Origin: Phaeobacter sp. CECT 5382
GTDB lineage: Bacteria; Pseudomonadota; Alphaproteobacteria; Rhodobacterales; Rhodobacteraceae
DNA: 64,000 nucleotides
NCBI RefSeq assembly: GCF_001457775.1
Contig: NZ_CYSG01000001.1
Location: forward strand, 1 to 64,000
Direction: 5' to 3'
Shown: positions 6,479 to 14,815 of the stretch, piece by piece
Position numbering within the stretch: position 1 is the stretch's first letter
Layout of the letters: every line of letters begins with the position of its first letter
Translations under genes and position numbers: made by a program
Notes under the pieces: model-generated
What the model was told of the DNA's origin: nothing
The model's input: only the letters and a program-made list of their open reading frames with translations
Databases searched by the model: none

Positions 6479-8773
6479 TCAGCCGCATTTCGAATGGCCG
6501 CAGCTGCGACAGGTCATGCAACCCTCGATCATCTGCATGTCGAGCTGGCCACAGCTAGGGCAGGCCTTGCCGCGCGGGGCATTCAAGGTCACGACTTCTG
6601 CCTTGGGATCAGACTTCAACCCCATGCCCTCAGCTTCGATAAAGCCGGTTTTGACCATGTGGGTCTCGATCACACCACCAATGGCCGCAAGGATCGAAGG
6701 GATATACTTGCCCTGCACCCAAGCGCCGCCACGCGGGTCAAACACCGCCTTCAGTTCTTCGACAACAAAGGAAACATCACCGCCTCGGCGGAACACAGCC
6801 GAGATCATCCGGGTCAGTGCCAGGGTCCAAGCGTAGTGCTCCATGTTCTTGGAGTTGATGAAGACTTCAAACGGACGACGGTGATCGCTGATGATGATGT
6901 CGTTGATGGTCAGATAGATCGCATGCTCGGAATCCGGCCATTTCAGCTTGTAGGTATGGCCTTCCAGCGATTGCGGACGATCCAGTGGTTCCGACATGTA
7001 GACAACCTCGGCGCCGTTTTCACCCTGATCACTGTCATGCGGCGCGCTTGCGGTCTCACCGGGGGCGGTATCGGCGCTTTCGCTTACCGACAGGACCGAT
7101 CCTGTCACGTCATTGGGGCGATAGGTGGTGCAGCCTTTGCAGCCCTGATCCCAGGCCTGCATGTAGACGTCTTTGAAGTCATCAAATGAGATGTCTTCGG
7201 GGCAATTGATGGTTTTGGAGATCGAGCTGTCGATCCATTTCTGCGCTGCTGCCTGCATTTTGACATGTGCCGAAGGTGGCAGGGTCTGAGCGTTGACAAA
7301 ATAGTCGGGCAGCGCCTTGTCGCCAAATTTATCGCGCCACATCTGCACCGCGTAGTCGACAACTTCTTCCTCGGTTCGGCTACCGTCTTTCTGCAGAACC
7401 TTGCGGGTATAGGCATAGGCAAAGACCGGCTCGATCCCCGACGACACGTTGCCGGCATAGAGGCTGATGGTGCCCGTTGGGGCAATCGAGGTCAGCAGCG
7501 CGTTACGGATGCCGTGTTCGCGGATGGCGTCACGCACGTCGTCGTCCATATTCATCATATTGCCCGAGGCCAGATAGGCTTCGGCATCGAACAGCGGGAA
7601 GGCGCCCTTTTCCTTGGCCAAATCCACCGAGGCCAGATATGCAGCGCGCGCAATCGCGTGCAGCCAGCGGTCGGTCTGACGCGCTGCTTCGTCCGAGCCG
7701 TACTTCAGACCCAACATCAGCAAAGCATCGGCGAGTCCCGTCACACCAAGGCCGATCCGGCGCTTCGCCTGGGCCTCGGCGGCCTGGGCTTCCAGTGGGA
7801 ACTTCGACACATCCACCACGTTGTCCATCATCCGCACAGCGGTCGAGACCAGCTCCTGCATCGCATCCAGGTTCAGCTCCGCATTGGCTTCAAACGGGTT
7901 GGACACCAGTCGCGCCATATTGATCGAGCCCAAAAGGCAGGCGCCATAGGGCGGCAGTGGCTGCTCACCGCAGGGGTTGGTGGCGCAGATGTCTTCGACA
8001 TAGCTGAGGTTGTTGGCCTTGTTGATACGGTCGATGAAAATCACACCGGGTTCGGCAAACTCATAGGTCGCCTGCATGATTTTGTTCCACAGATCGCGCG
8101 CCTGCACCGTGTGATAGACCTTGCCGCCGAACTGCAGCTCCCAGGGGCCATCGGCCTTGACCGCTTCCATGAAATCATCAGAGATCAGAACTGACATGTT
8201 GAACATGCGCAGACGGGCGGAATCGGATTTGGCAGTAATGAAGGCCTCAACATCGGGGTGATCACACCGCATGGTCGCCATCATCGCGCCCCGACGCGAG
8301 CCGGCAGACATGATCGTGCGGCACATAGCGTCCCAGACATCCATAAAGGACAGCGGCCCAGAGGCGTCTGCCGCCACACCTTTGACATCGGCGCCGCGCG
8401 GACGGATGGTCGAGAAATCATAGCCGATCCCCCCACCCTGCTGCATGGTCAATGCGGCCTCTTTCAGCATGTCAAAGATGCCTGCCATGCTATCGGGTAC
8501 GGTGCCCATGACAAAGCAGTTGAACAGAGTCACTTGGCGCGCGGTGCCGGCACCTGCGGTGATACGGCCTGCGGGCAGATATTTAAAATCTTCCAGCGCC
8601 TCGTAGAATTTCTCTTCCCAGACGTCGGGCTTGTCTTCGGCACGGGCGAGATCGCGGGCAATCCGGCGCCAGCTATCCTCCACGGTCACGTCAATGGGAG
8701 TACCATCCGCTTCCTTGAAACGGTATTTCATATCCCAGATCTGCGCGGCGATGGGGGCAGCAAAGCGGCTCAT
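6479..8773 (-). CDS. nrdJ: Adenosylcobalamin-dependent (class II) ribonucleotide reductase
   Basis: Reduces ribonucleotides to deoxyribonucleotides using a thiyl radical generated from coenzyme B12, so it works with or without oxygen. The protein is 764 residues. The finger-loop cysteine lies in NPCGEQ (Cys268, with Glu270), the first redox cysteine in FNCF (Cys86), and the C-terminal Cys-rich tail has Cys738, 741, 752, 755, 758 and 763, typical of the long NrdJ type and thought to rereduce the active site or bind zinc. The start at 8773 is chosen over a longer frame because AGGGAA lies eight bases upstream and the family begins near MSRF. It is transcribed away from a DUF1489 gene. The intergenic region holds a pair of NrdR-box-like sites, so control by NrdR is likely. 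Confidence 0.95.
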   Translation of the reverse strand: MSRFAAPIAAQIWDMKYRFKEADGTPIDVTVEDSWRRIARDLARAEDKPDVWEEKFYEALEDFKYLPAGRITAGAGTARQVTLFNCFVMGTVPDSMAGIFDMLKEAALTMQQGGGIGYDFSTIRPRGADVKGVAADASGPLSFMDVWDAMCRTIMSAGSRRGAMMATMRCDHPDVEAFITAKSDSARLRMFNMSVLISDDFMEAVKADGPWELQFGGKVYHTVQARDLWNKIMQATYEFAEPGVIFIDRINKANNLSYVEDICATNPCGEQPLPPYGACLLGSINMARLVSNPFEANAELNLDAMQELVSTAVRMMDNVVDVSKFPLEAQAAEAQAKRRIGLGVTGLADALLMLGLKYGSDEAARQTDRWLHAIARAAYLASVDLAKEKGAFPLFDAEAYLASGNMMNMDDDVRDAIREHGIRNALLTSIAPTGTISLYAGNVSSGIEPVFAYAYTRKVLQKDGSRTEEEVVDYAVQMWRDKFGDKALPDYFVNAQTLPPSAHVKMQAAAQKWIDSSISKTINCPEDISFDDFKDVYMQAWDQGCKGCTTYRPNDVTGSVLSVSESADTAPGETASAPHDSDQGENGAEVVYMSEPLDRPQSLEGHTYKLKWPDSEHAIYLTINDIIISDHRRPFEVFINSKNMEHYAWTLALTRMISAVFRRGGDVSFVVEELKAVFDPRGGAWVQGKYIPSILAAIGGVIETHMVKTGFIEAEGMGLKSDPKAEVVTLNAPRGKACPSCGQLDMQMIEGCMTCRSCGHSKCG

Positions 8774-8887
8774 ATATCGATTCCCTTGAGTCGTGAATTT
8801 CGTCGTGAGTGGCGGCTTCGATACTACAGGCAGATAGAAATCCTCAACGCCGAAATCACAGATCGTTGAGAAATAATTACCGAGTGT

Positions 8888-8933
8888 ACCACAATACCTT
8901 GCTAGCACCAACGCCTGAAACACTATATAAAGG
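8888..8933 (-). promoter_or_regulatory. Candidate pair of NrdR boxes
   Basis: Two similar AT-rich sites, ACCACAATACCTTG at 8888 and AACACTATATAAAG at 8919, lie exactly 31 bases apart. NrdR boxes are ACA-C-ATAT-type half-palindromes that come in pairs about three helical turns apart upstream of ribonucleotide reductase genes. The second site matches well; the first is weaker. They lie about 115-160 bases before nrdJ. Confidence 0.55.
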
Positions 8934-8975
8934 ATCCGCTCTGGACGACTCTGTGGAGAAACTGTGGATAACTAC

Positions 8976-9395
8976 ATGAACCTGGTGAAGCTATCTGTAG
9001 GCACCGAAAGCGTTGAAAGCCTGCAGGATTGGCAGGACGATACCCGTGCGCGCCTGCCCGAAGGCCTGCCGCGCCATGTCACCCGCATGTGGCCCAAGCG
9101 TGAGGCGGAAATCCTTGGGGGTGGTTCAATTTTCTGGGTTATCAAGGGGCTCATCCAGTGTCGTCAGCGAGTGCTGCGCATGGACGAAGTCATCGGCGAA
9201 GACGGTATCCGGCGCTGTGCTATCGTTCTGGAACCCGAGTTGCACCGCACGCATACAGCCCCCAAACGCCCCTTTCAGGGCTGGCGCTACCTCAAACCCG
9301 AGGACAGCCCCGCGGATATGCCTGAGGGACGCGAAAGCGAAGAGCCGCTGCCATTGGAGCTGTCTCAGGCCCTGGCCGAAATCGGTGTTCTCTAA
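8976..9395 (+). CDS. DUF1489 family protein
   Basis: A 139-residue soluble protein starting MNLVKLSVGTESVESL, the typical beginning of the DUF1489 family, which is widespread in Alphaproteobacteria and has no known function. An in-frame GTG at 8964 would add four residues; the ATG matches the family start. It is transcribed divergently from nrdJ, with both promoters in a 200-base gap that also carries the candidate NrdR boxes. It ends before a CTGCCCG/CGGGCAG dyad. Confidence 0.85.
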   Translation: MNLVKLSVGTESVESLQDWQDDTRARLPEGLPRHVTRMWPKREAEILGGGSIFWVIKGLIQCRQRVLRMDEVIGEDGIRRCAIVLEPELHRTHTAPKRPFQGWRYLKPEDSPADMPEGRESEEPLPLELSQALAEIGVL

Positions 9396-9439
9396 CAGCT
9401 GCCCGCCGGGCAGATGCGCCTAGCGGGCAAACCGCAGAG

Positions 9440-9472
9440 AAAAAACTAGGGGCACAACACCTGTTGCGCCCC
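9440..9472 (-). terminator. Terminator of the hisZ-hisG operon
   Basis: Read on the minus strand, GGGGCGCAAC and GTTGTGCCCC pair around a four-base loop (9449-9472) and are followed by TAG and six T residues at 9440-9445. It lies 80 bases after the hisG stop. Confidence 0.8.
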
Positions 9473-9554
9473 TTACACATTCTGATTTGATCTTTACCAG
9501 ATACCAAAGCCCTGCTCCGCAGGTCCTGCGTTGGTCGTTGGTCATGAACCAGAG

Positions 9555-10247
9555 TTAGTCGTGAATCAGACTGGTCAGTGCTTTCAGCACCTCGCGGTCT
9601 TTTTCTGAATAGCTGGCCACACGGCTGCGCCAGAGCGTGGCCTGAGATTTCAGCACCAGACCATCCGCCAAAAGCTTCAGGTGATTGGCCCGCAGGGTTT
9701 CCCCGGTCGAGGTGATATCCGCAACCATCTCGGCAGTTTCGTTCTTGACTGTGCCTTCGGTGGCGCCCTGGCTGTCAACCAGCTGATAGTCCGCCACGCC
9801 GGACACCGTCAGGAACTCGCGTACCAGCCGGTGATATTTCGTTGCGATCCGCAGCCGGTGGCCGTGGGCCTGCCGGAAGGAAGCGGCAACCGCATCCAGA
9901 TCATCCAGCGTATCCACATCGATCCAGCACTGCGGCACCGCCAGGATCAGATCAGCATGACCAAATCCCATCGGCTGCACCTCTTCGAGCTGCTGCTCCC
10001 AGAGCGGCAGTTTCTCCTGCACCAGATCCGTGCCGGTGACGCCCAGGTGGATACGGCCCGCTGCCAGCTCGCGCGGGATTTCTCCGGCTGACAGCAGCAC
10101 CAGTTCCATACCTTCGATACCATCAATGGCGGCGGCATATTCGCGGTCTGATCCGGTACGTGCCAGTGTCAGGCCCCGCTTGGCAAACCAGTCAAAGGTC
10201 TTTTCCATCAACCGCCCCTTGGAGGGCACTCCCAGTTTCAGGCTCAT
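9555..10247 (-). CDS. hisG: ATP phosphoribosyltransferase, short form
   Basis: First enzyme of histidine synthesis: condenses ATP with PRPP. At 230 residues it is the short form, which lacks the C-terminal regulatory domain and needs HisZ as regulatory subunit. Family signatures are the N-terminal LGVPSKGRL, GVTGTDLV and the PRPP-binding stretch that includes DSQGATEGT. Its ATG overlaps the hisZ stop by four bases (ATGA), so HisZ and HisG are translationally coupled, fitting an equimolar hetero-octamer. Control is probably through the His-codon leader ahead of hisZ. A strong terminator follows. Confidence 0.95.
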   Translation of the reverse strand: MSLKLGVPSKGRLMEKTFDWFAKRGLTLARTGSDREYAAAIDGIEGMELVLLSAGEIPRELAAGRIHLGVTGTDLVQEKLPLWEQQLEEVQPMGFGHADLILAVPQCWIDVDTLDDLDAVAASFRQAHGHRLRIATKYHRLVREFLTVSGVADYQLVDSQGATEGTVKNETAEMVADITSTGETLRANHLKLLADGLVLKSQATLWRSRVASYSEKDREVLKALTSLIHD

Positions 10248-11332
10248 GACTGACCCTCCTCGAGCATCAACATCAGGTCCGGGCGCAGAACGCCGCCCAC
10301 GGCAGGGATTTCCTCGCCCTGCCCCAATTGCCGGGTCAGCGCATCATAGCGCCCACCGCTGGCGATCGGTGGCAGATCGGGGCGCGTCTCGGCGTAAAAG
10401 CCAAAGACGAAACCGTCATAATATTCCATCGAGGTGCGCCCGTAAGAGGCTTCAAAATCGAGGTTGTCAACGTCGATCCCTCGCGCCTTTAGGGCCGCAA
10501 CCCGCATGTCGAGCCGGTCCAATGCCGGTGAAATGGCTGGCAGATCCACCGCGATATCGCGCATCTGTTCCATCGCAAAGGGCACAGTCTCGCGCACTGC
10601 CATCAAGGCCTCCAACGCCAGGATCTCGTTCTCTGCAAGTGCAGGTGCGGCTGCATCAGCGCGCAGAATGTCGACGCGCGCATCGATATCAGCCTCGCTA
10701 CGTTTGCCGACCACCGTAGCCGATCCAGTCAGCTTGCCTTCGGATGACAGCAGTTTCAAACGGCTCTCGGGCAGTGGCGTGCGACCGGCATAGCGATCCA
10801 GCAGAGCGCGAAACCGGCGCGGTCGCCAGATATGGCGCATCAGGGCGGCCTTGCGCACTGCCGTGGTATCCAGCCCTTCGACGGCCGCCATCAGAATGCC
10901 GATATCCCCGGTCGCAGCTCGCAGGGGCAAACCGCGTAGCTGCAGCGCAAAAAGCGCAAAAACCTCGGCATCGGCCCCGGCAGGGTCGTCACGGTCGAAG
11001 ATCTCGTAGCCGACCTGGATATATTCATTGTTTCGCTCAGGGTCATGTTCCTGACGCCGGAATACTTCGCCAGAATAGGTGTAGCGGGCTGGTTCTGCGC
11101 CTTCGTGCATGTGCATCTGGACGACTGGCAGGGTGAAATCCGGGCGCAGCATCTGTTCGCCACGCACCGCATCGGATGTGACATAGGCGCGGGCGCGAAT
11201 GTCCTCACCATAGAGATCCAGCAGGGTGCCAGCGGGCTGCAGCAATGGCGGGTCGACCACCTGCGCACCTGCGGCCTCGAAATTCATACGCAGGCGGGCA
11301 GCCCGCGCTAGGGTATCAGAGTGTTTGATCAT
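10244..11332 (-). CDS. hisZ: ATP phosphoribosyltransferase regulatory subunit
   Basis: A 362-residue HisRS-like protein that lacks aminoacylation function and acts as the histidine-sensing subunit of short-form HisG. Class II aaRS-like core features are visible: LLQPAGTLLDLYGEDIRARA, then LRPDFTLPV and a motif 2-like stretch with RYTYSGEVFRRQ. The C-terminal part contains SGGRYDAL. The start at 11332 fits the family N-terminus (MIKHSDTLARAARLR). No good ribosome-binding site precedes it. Instead, the stop of a 57-codon leader ORF overlaps the start codon, so initiation probably depends on leader translation. hisS, often the upstream neighbour in this family, is not here. Confidence 0.93.
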   Translation of the reverse strand: MIKHSDTLARAARLRMNFEAAGAQVVDPPLLQPAGTLLDLYGEDIRARAYVTSDAVRGEQMLRPDFTLPVVQMHMHEGAEPARYTYSGEVFRRQEHDPERNNEYIQVGYEIFDRDDPAGADAEVFALFALQLRGLPLRAATGDIGILMAAVEGLDTTAVRKAALMRHIWRPRRFRALLDRYAGRTPLPESRLKLLSSEGKLTGSATVVGKRSEADIDARVDILRADAAAPALAENEILALEALMAVRETVPFAMEQMRDIAVDLPAISPALDRLDMRVAALKARGIDVDNLDFEASYGRTSMEYYDGFVFGFYAETRPDLPPIASGGRYDALTRQLGQGEEIPAVGGVLRPDLMLMLEEGQS

Positions 11333-11502
11333 TGGTCTGCCCAGCAGTTGGTGGAGGAAATCACGGTTAAAGCAATCGCTGTTTGATGGTGATGATGATG
11401 GCAAGAACCAGCCTGCGACTGCAGGAAACCTGCCTGCACTGTTTGGAAAATCCCCTGCGACAGCAAAGCCACGGGGCGGGTCTGGTTCTGGGTCTTGGCC
11501 AT
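11329..11502 (-). CDS. His-codon-rich leader peptide upstream of hisZ
   Basis: A 57-codon ORF with a perfect AGGAGG seven bases before its ATG. It begins MAKTQNQTRPVA and carries five consecutive histidine codons (11386-11400; CAT CAT CAT CAC CAT) at residues 35-39. Its TGA overlaps the ATG of hisZ. Runs of the regulated amino acid's codons in a short upstream ORF are the hallmark of ribosome-mediated attenuation, as in enterobacterial hisL. I see no classical terminator between the His codons and hisZ. There is a 5-bp hairpin (GCAGG/CCTGC, 11421-11433) before the His run and a CCTCC (11353-11357) complementary to Shine-Dalgarno sequences after it. Control could therefore be translational. 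The N-terminus resembles that of HisS proteins, which may hint at origin from a lost hisS start. Confidence 0.8.
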   Translation of the reverse strand: MAKTQNQTRPVALLSQGIFQTVQAGFLQSQAGSCHHHHHQTAIALTVISSTNCWADQ

Positions 11503-11686
11503 CAAAGGGCCTCCTCACGGGTGGGTTTGGGTCTTCTACTCGCCGCGCGGTCTAGCCCAAGCTGCCCGTCACGGCAAGGTGACAGACACCACAGGGCACC
11601 TGCGCTGTTGCGCATCTCGGCGCCTGCCTAACTTTGATGCATGTCAGATCCGTGACGGCCTGATATGGGCCCTTGTTTCACGGCTG

Positions 11687-12514
11687 TCAGATCTGGCCAA
11701 AATCCCCCGACCGCCCCAAACCAGAGGCAAAGCGCTGCGCCCCCGCGCGCCCTTCGGCAGCAAAGGCCTGCGCCGATCGCCATTCCCGTCGCAGCGCCTG
11801 CGCCAACTCCGCCGGATCTTGCCGCGCCGACAGATGATCGGCCCGCATGCAGGCCTGCGGGAACTGCGTCAGATCCGCCGCCAGCGCCTGCGCCACCGTC
11901 AAAGCATCTCCGGCAGGGCACAATCGATTGGCAAACCCGATCTGATAGGCCTCAGCGGCCTCTAGTGGGCGCCCGGTCAGGATCAGATCATTGGCCCGCC
12001 CCTGCCCCAGAATTTGTGGCAAACGTATCGTGCCGCCATCAATTAGCGGCACCCCCCAGCGCCGACAATAGACACCGGCCACCGACCCCTCGGCCATCAC
12101 ACGCATATCGCACCAGGCCGCAAGCTCCATACCGCCAGCCACGACCGGGCCTTCGATGGCGGCGATGACCGGTTTGCTCAGCACCAGACGTGTCGGCCCC
12201 ATGGGTCCAGGGCATGGATCCCCAATGGGATCTTGCCGGTCCGGCGAAATGCCCAGGTTTTGCATCCAATCATCCGCTGCACCCGCCCCTGCCGATTTGA
12301 GATCAAAGCCCGCACAGAAATAGCCGCCCTCGCCGGTCAGAACCGCGACCTGCGCATCCGTGTCCGCCTCAAAGGCGCGAAATGCCGCATAAAGCGTGCG
12401 CGCCGTTTCAGGGTTCACCGCGTTGCGCACCTCGGCCCGTTGAATGGAAATGGTCGTGACGCCGTTCTGGTGACTGACGGCAACTGGATTTGCGGCTATT
12501 TCACTCTCGGACAT
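11687..12514 (-). CDS. Enoyl-CoA hydratase/isomerase family protein
   Basis: A crotonase-fold protein of 275 residues, probably adding water to enoyl-CoA thioesters. Seen: the oxyanion-hole segments GGYFCAGFDL and AAIEGPVVAGGMELAAWCD, and the RRWGVPLIDGGTIRLP stretch with the usual catalytic acidic residue replaced or shifted, so substrate is uncertain. The start at 12514 has AGGGG about eight bases upstream and removes a 25-residue extension with poor codon use. Divergent from slyX and upstream of the histidine leader on the same strand. It could equally be an isomerase or hydrolase of the superfamily. Confidence 0.85.
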   Translation of the reverse strand: MSESEIAANPVAVSHQNGVTTISIQRAEVRNAVNPETARTLYAAFRAFEADTDAQVAVLTGEGGYFCAGFDLKSAGAGAADDWMQNLGISPDRQDPIGDPCPGPMGPTRLVLSKPVIAAIEGPVVAGGMELAAWCDMRVMAEGSVAGVYCRRWGVPLIDGGTIRLPQILGQGRANDLILTGRPLEAAEAYQIGFANRLCPAGDALTVAQALAADLTQFPQACMRADHLSARQDPAELAQALRREWRSAQAFAAEGRAGAQRFASGLGRSGDFGQI

Positions 12515-12630
12515 GATCACCCCTGCTGATTTTTCGTGCCTGTTTCGGCCTACCGCCACAGCCTGCGTCGCTTGCCCATGGACCGGCAAGATGAAGCGGC
12601 CTATGACGTTGCGCAGCTATGGAGAGAAAC

Positions 12631-12825
12631 ATGCAAGCTTTGGAAGAACAGATCGCCCATCTCACCCGCACCGTCGAAGAGCTGAGCGACGTCGTGGCCA
12701 GCCAGCAGGACGAGATCAGCCGCCTTGGCAAACGCGTGCGCATGTTGATGGAACGCGAAGCCGGGCGCGAACAGGCAGGCGGTGGCGCACATGTCTTTGG
12801 CGACGAACGCCCGCCGCACTACTAA
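12631..12825 (+). CDS. slyX: SlyX family coiled-coil protein
   Basis: A 64-residue protein with heptads of hydrophobic residues (LEEQIAHLTRTVEELSDVV), then EISRLGKRVRMLMER and the C-terminal PPHY ending typical of SlyX. It forms a short coiled coil; its function is unknown. The ATG at 12631 follows GGAGAG by six bases and is preferred over one at 12619. It is just upstream of the que operon but separated by a riboswitch. Confidence 0.88.
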   Translation: MQALEEQIAHLTRTVEELSDVVASQQDEISRLGKRVRMLMEREAGREQAGGGAHVFGDERPPHY

Positions 12826-12912
12826 GGGGCCCCTTTGAGCGCCGCACTTTAGATCTGCGCGCTATACGACGAAACGCTTGCAGCCCTGTCGCAGGACTGC
12901 TAGAGCGCGCCG

Positions 12913-12947
12913 ACCGGTCGCAGCCTACCCGGTAGATCAAAACAAGG
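12913..12947 (+). promoter_or_regulatory. preQ1-I riboswitch
   Basis: Stem P1 is ACCGG (12913-12917) paired with CCGGT (12929-12933). The loop begins TCGCAG (12918-12923), as in known preQ1-I aptamers, and an A-rich tail (AGATCAAAACAA) leads into GGA, the queC Shine-Dalgarno sequence. In the preQ1-bound pseudoknot the 3' tail pairs with the loop, which would hide the ribosome-binding site ten bases before the queC ATG. A translational OFF switch for the queuosine precursor operon is expected. Confidence 0.88.
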
Positions 12948-12956
12948 ACTGAAAAC

Positions 12957-13658
12957 ATGAAGACGATAGTAATCTGCTCTGGCGGGCTGGATTCGGTGTC
13001 GCTGGCCCATATGGTCGCCGCAGAACATGAACTGACCCGTCTGGTTTCTTTTGACTATGGCCAGCGCCATCGCAAAGAGATCGACTATGCAGCTGCCTGC
13101 GCCGCGCGCCTGGGCGTGCCGCATGACATCATTGATATGCGCAGCATTGGGGCATCCCTCACCGGATCTGCCCTGACCGATGATATTGATGTGCCCGACG
13201 GCCACTACGAAGAAGACAGCATGAAGGTCACTGTGGTGCCAAACCGCAATGCCATCATGCTGACCATTGCCTATGGCATTGCCGCCGCCAATGGGGATGA
13301 TGCGGTCGCCACGGCGGTGCATGGTGGGGATCACTTCATCTACCCGGATTGTCGCCCAGCCTTTACCGAAGCCTTTGACGCGATGCAGCGGGCCGCTCTG
13401 GATGGCTACGCCAAGGTCCAGCTCTATACGCCCTTTGTGCATGGCTCTAAGGGCGACATCGTGACAGCGGGCGCCAAGTACAACACCCCCCTTGCCGAGA
13501 CCTGGTCCTGCTACAAGGGCCACGCCCAGCAGTGCGGTCGCTGTGGCACCTGCGTCGAGCGGCGCGAAGCCTTTCATCTGGCGGGCATTGCGGATCCCAC
13601 GACCTATGAAGACCCCGATTTCTGGCTTGAAGCGCTCGCCGCCAAGGAGGCAAGCTGA
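12957..13658 (+). CDS. queC: 7-cyano-7-deazaguanine synthase
   Basis: Converts 7-carboxy-7-deazaguanine to preQ0 with ATP and ammonia. The 233-residue protein has the PP-loop SGGLDS (residues 8-13) for ATP and a zinc site of Cys185, Cys193, Cys196 and Cys199 (CGRCGTC). The start is fixed by the riboswitch-associated AAGGA. Its stop overlaps the queD ATG by one base (TGATG). First gene of queC-queD-queE, with queF following. Confidence 0.96.
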   Translation: MKTIVICSGGLDSVSLAHMVAAEHELTRLVSFDYGQRHRKEIDYAAACAARLGVPHDIIDMRSIGASLTGSALTDDIDVPDGHYEEDSMKVTVVPNRNAIMLTIAYGIAAANGDDAVATAVHGGDHFIYPDCRPAFTEAFDAMQRAALDGYAKVQLYTPFVHGSKGDIVTAGAKYNTPLAETWSCYKGHAQQCGRCGTCVERREAFHLAGIADPTTYEDPDFWLEALAAKEAS

Positions 13659-14023
13659 TGTTTCGCATCACCAAAGAATTCCATTTCTCGGCCTCGCATC
13701 AGCTGAAACATCTGCCAGCTGATCACCAATGTGCCCGACTGCACGGACACAACTATGTTGTGGTGGTGGAGCTCAGCGCGCCCACGCTGAACGCCGACGG
13801 CTTTGTGCGCGACTACCACGAGCTGGCCGCGCTGAAGGACTATATCGACACCGCCTTTGATCATCGCCACCTGAACGATGTGATGGAGGGGCCGTCGACA
13901 GCAGAAAACATGGCGCGTCATTTCTTTGACTGGTGCCAGGCTCGCTGGGCCGAAGTCACCGCCGTGAAGGTCTCGGAAACCCCCAAGACCTGGGCCGAAT
14001 ACCGACCACAGGTGCAGTCATGA
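13658..14023 (+). CDS. queD: 6-carboxy-5,6,7,8-tetrahydropterin synthase
   Basis: Turns dihydroneopterin triphosphate into 6-carboxytetrahydropterin, the step before QueE. The 121-residue protein has zinc ligands His14, His29 and His31 (FSASHQL and LHGHNY) and catalytic Cys25. The length is standard for a T-fold QueD. Translationally coupled to queC by a one-base overlap and to queE by ATGA. Confidence 0.95.
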   Translation: MFRITKEFHFSASHQLKHLPADHQCARLHGHNYVVVVELSAPTLNADGFVRDYHELAALKDYIDTAFDHRHLNDVMEGPSTAENMARHFFDWCQARWAEVTAVKVSETPKTWAEYRPQVQS

Positions 14024-14727
14024 GCCTGCGCATCGCTGAAATCTTTGGCCCCACCATTCAGGGCGAAGGCGCCTTGATTGGCGAACCCACAGTCTTTGTG
14101 CGCGCGGGGGGCTGTGACTATCGCTGTTCCTGGTGTGACAGTCTGCATGCGGTCGACAGCGCCAACCGCCACGACTGGACCAAGATGAGCGCCGAAGCGG
14201 TGTTTGACGCCGTCAGCCAGCTGTCCGGCGGCAAGCCGCTGACCGTGTCGATTTCCGGCGGCAACCCTGCCATTCAGGATTTCGGCCCGGTGATCGCGCT
14301 GGGACACGCGGCGGGCTATAGTTTCGCGTGCGAAACACAGGGCTCGATTGCCAAGCCCTGGTTTGGCGATCTTGACACGCTGGTTCTCAGTCCAAAACCG
14401 CCATCTTCTGGCGAAACGGTCGACTGGGATGTCTTTGACAGCTGCATTGTCGCGGCACATTCCTGCGAACAGGTGGTGATGAAGATCGTGATCTTTGACG
14501 ATATCGACTACGCCTGGGCCAAAGAGACCGCCGAACGTTACCCCGACCTGCCGCTCTATCTGCAGCCCGGCAACCCGGAGGTCGACCCGGACGTGCCGGT
14601 AGATCTTCAGATCACCACCGATCGCCTTCTCTGGCTGGTTGAAAAAGTCACTGATGATCAATGGTATGTGCCGCGTGTTTTGCCACAGCTGCATGTGCTG
14701 ATCTGGGGCAACAAGCGCGGCGTCTGA
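14020..14727 (+). CDS. queE: 7-carboxy-7-deazaguanine synthase (radical SAM)
   Basis: Radical-SAM enzyme that contracts carboxytetrahydropterin to the 7-deazaguanine ring. The 235-residue protein carries the [4Fe-4S] motif Cys32-x3-Cys36-x2-Cys39 (CDYRCSWC) after GPTIQGEG, and a glycine-rich SAM-binding segment (SISGGNPA). The start at 14020 overlaps the queD stop (ATGA). A longer frame from 13933 would run through queD and is not needed. Confidence 0.95.
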   Translation: MSLRIAEIFGPTIQGEGALIGEPTVFVRAGGCDYRCSWCDSLHAVDSANRHDWTKMSAEAVFDAVSQLSGGKPLTVSISGGNPAIQDFGPVIALGHAAGYSFACETQGSIAKPWFGDLDTLVLSPKPPSSGETVDWDVFDSCIVAAHSCEQVVMKIVIFDDIDYAWAKETAERYPDLPLYLQPGNPEVDPDVPVDLQITTDRLLWLVEKVTDDQWYVPRVLPQLHVLIWGNKRGV

Positions 14728-14815
14728 CCGCCCGCCCCGGCCACCGCCGCTTCCTGGCTTCAAGCCAATCCCTCCCTCATCCCGCAGGCCCAAACCGACG
14801 ATAAGGAGTTCCCGC

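Noticed and set aside
6389-8869. Long plus-strand frames opposite nrdJ
   Set aside because: Antisense shadows of a clear, high-GC nrdJ gene.
11333-11518. 62-residue N-terminal extension of HisZ
   Set aside because: The family starts at the ATG at 11332, and the extension is out of frame with the leader ORF that has a perfect Shine-Dalgarno.
12900-13577. 225-codon minus-strand frame opposite queC
   Set aside because: Antisense shadow; queC is fully supported by its motifs and riboswitch.
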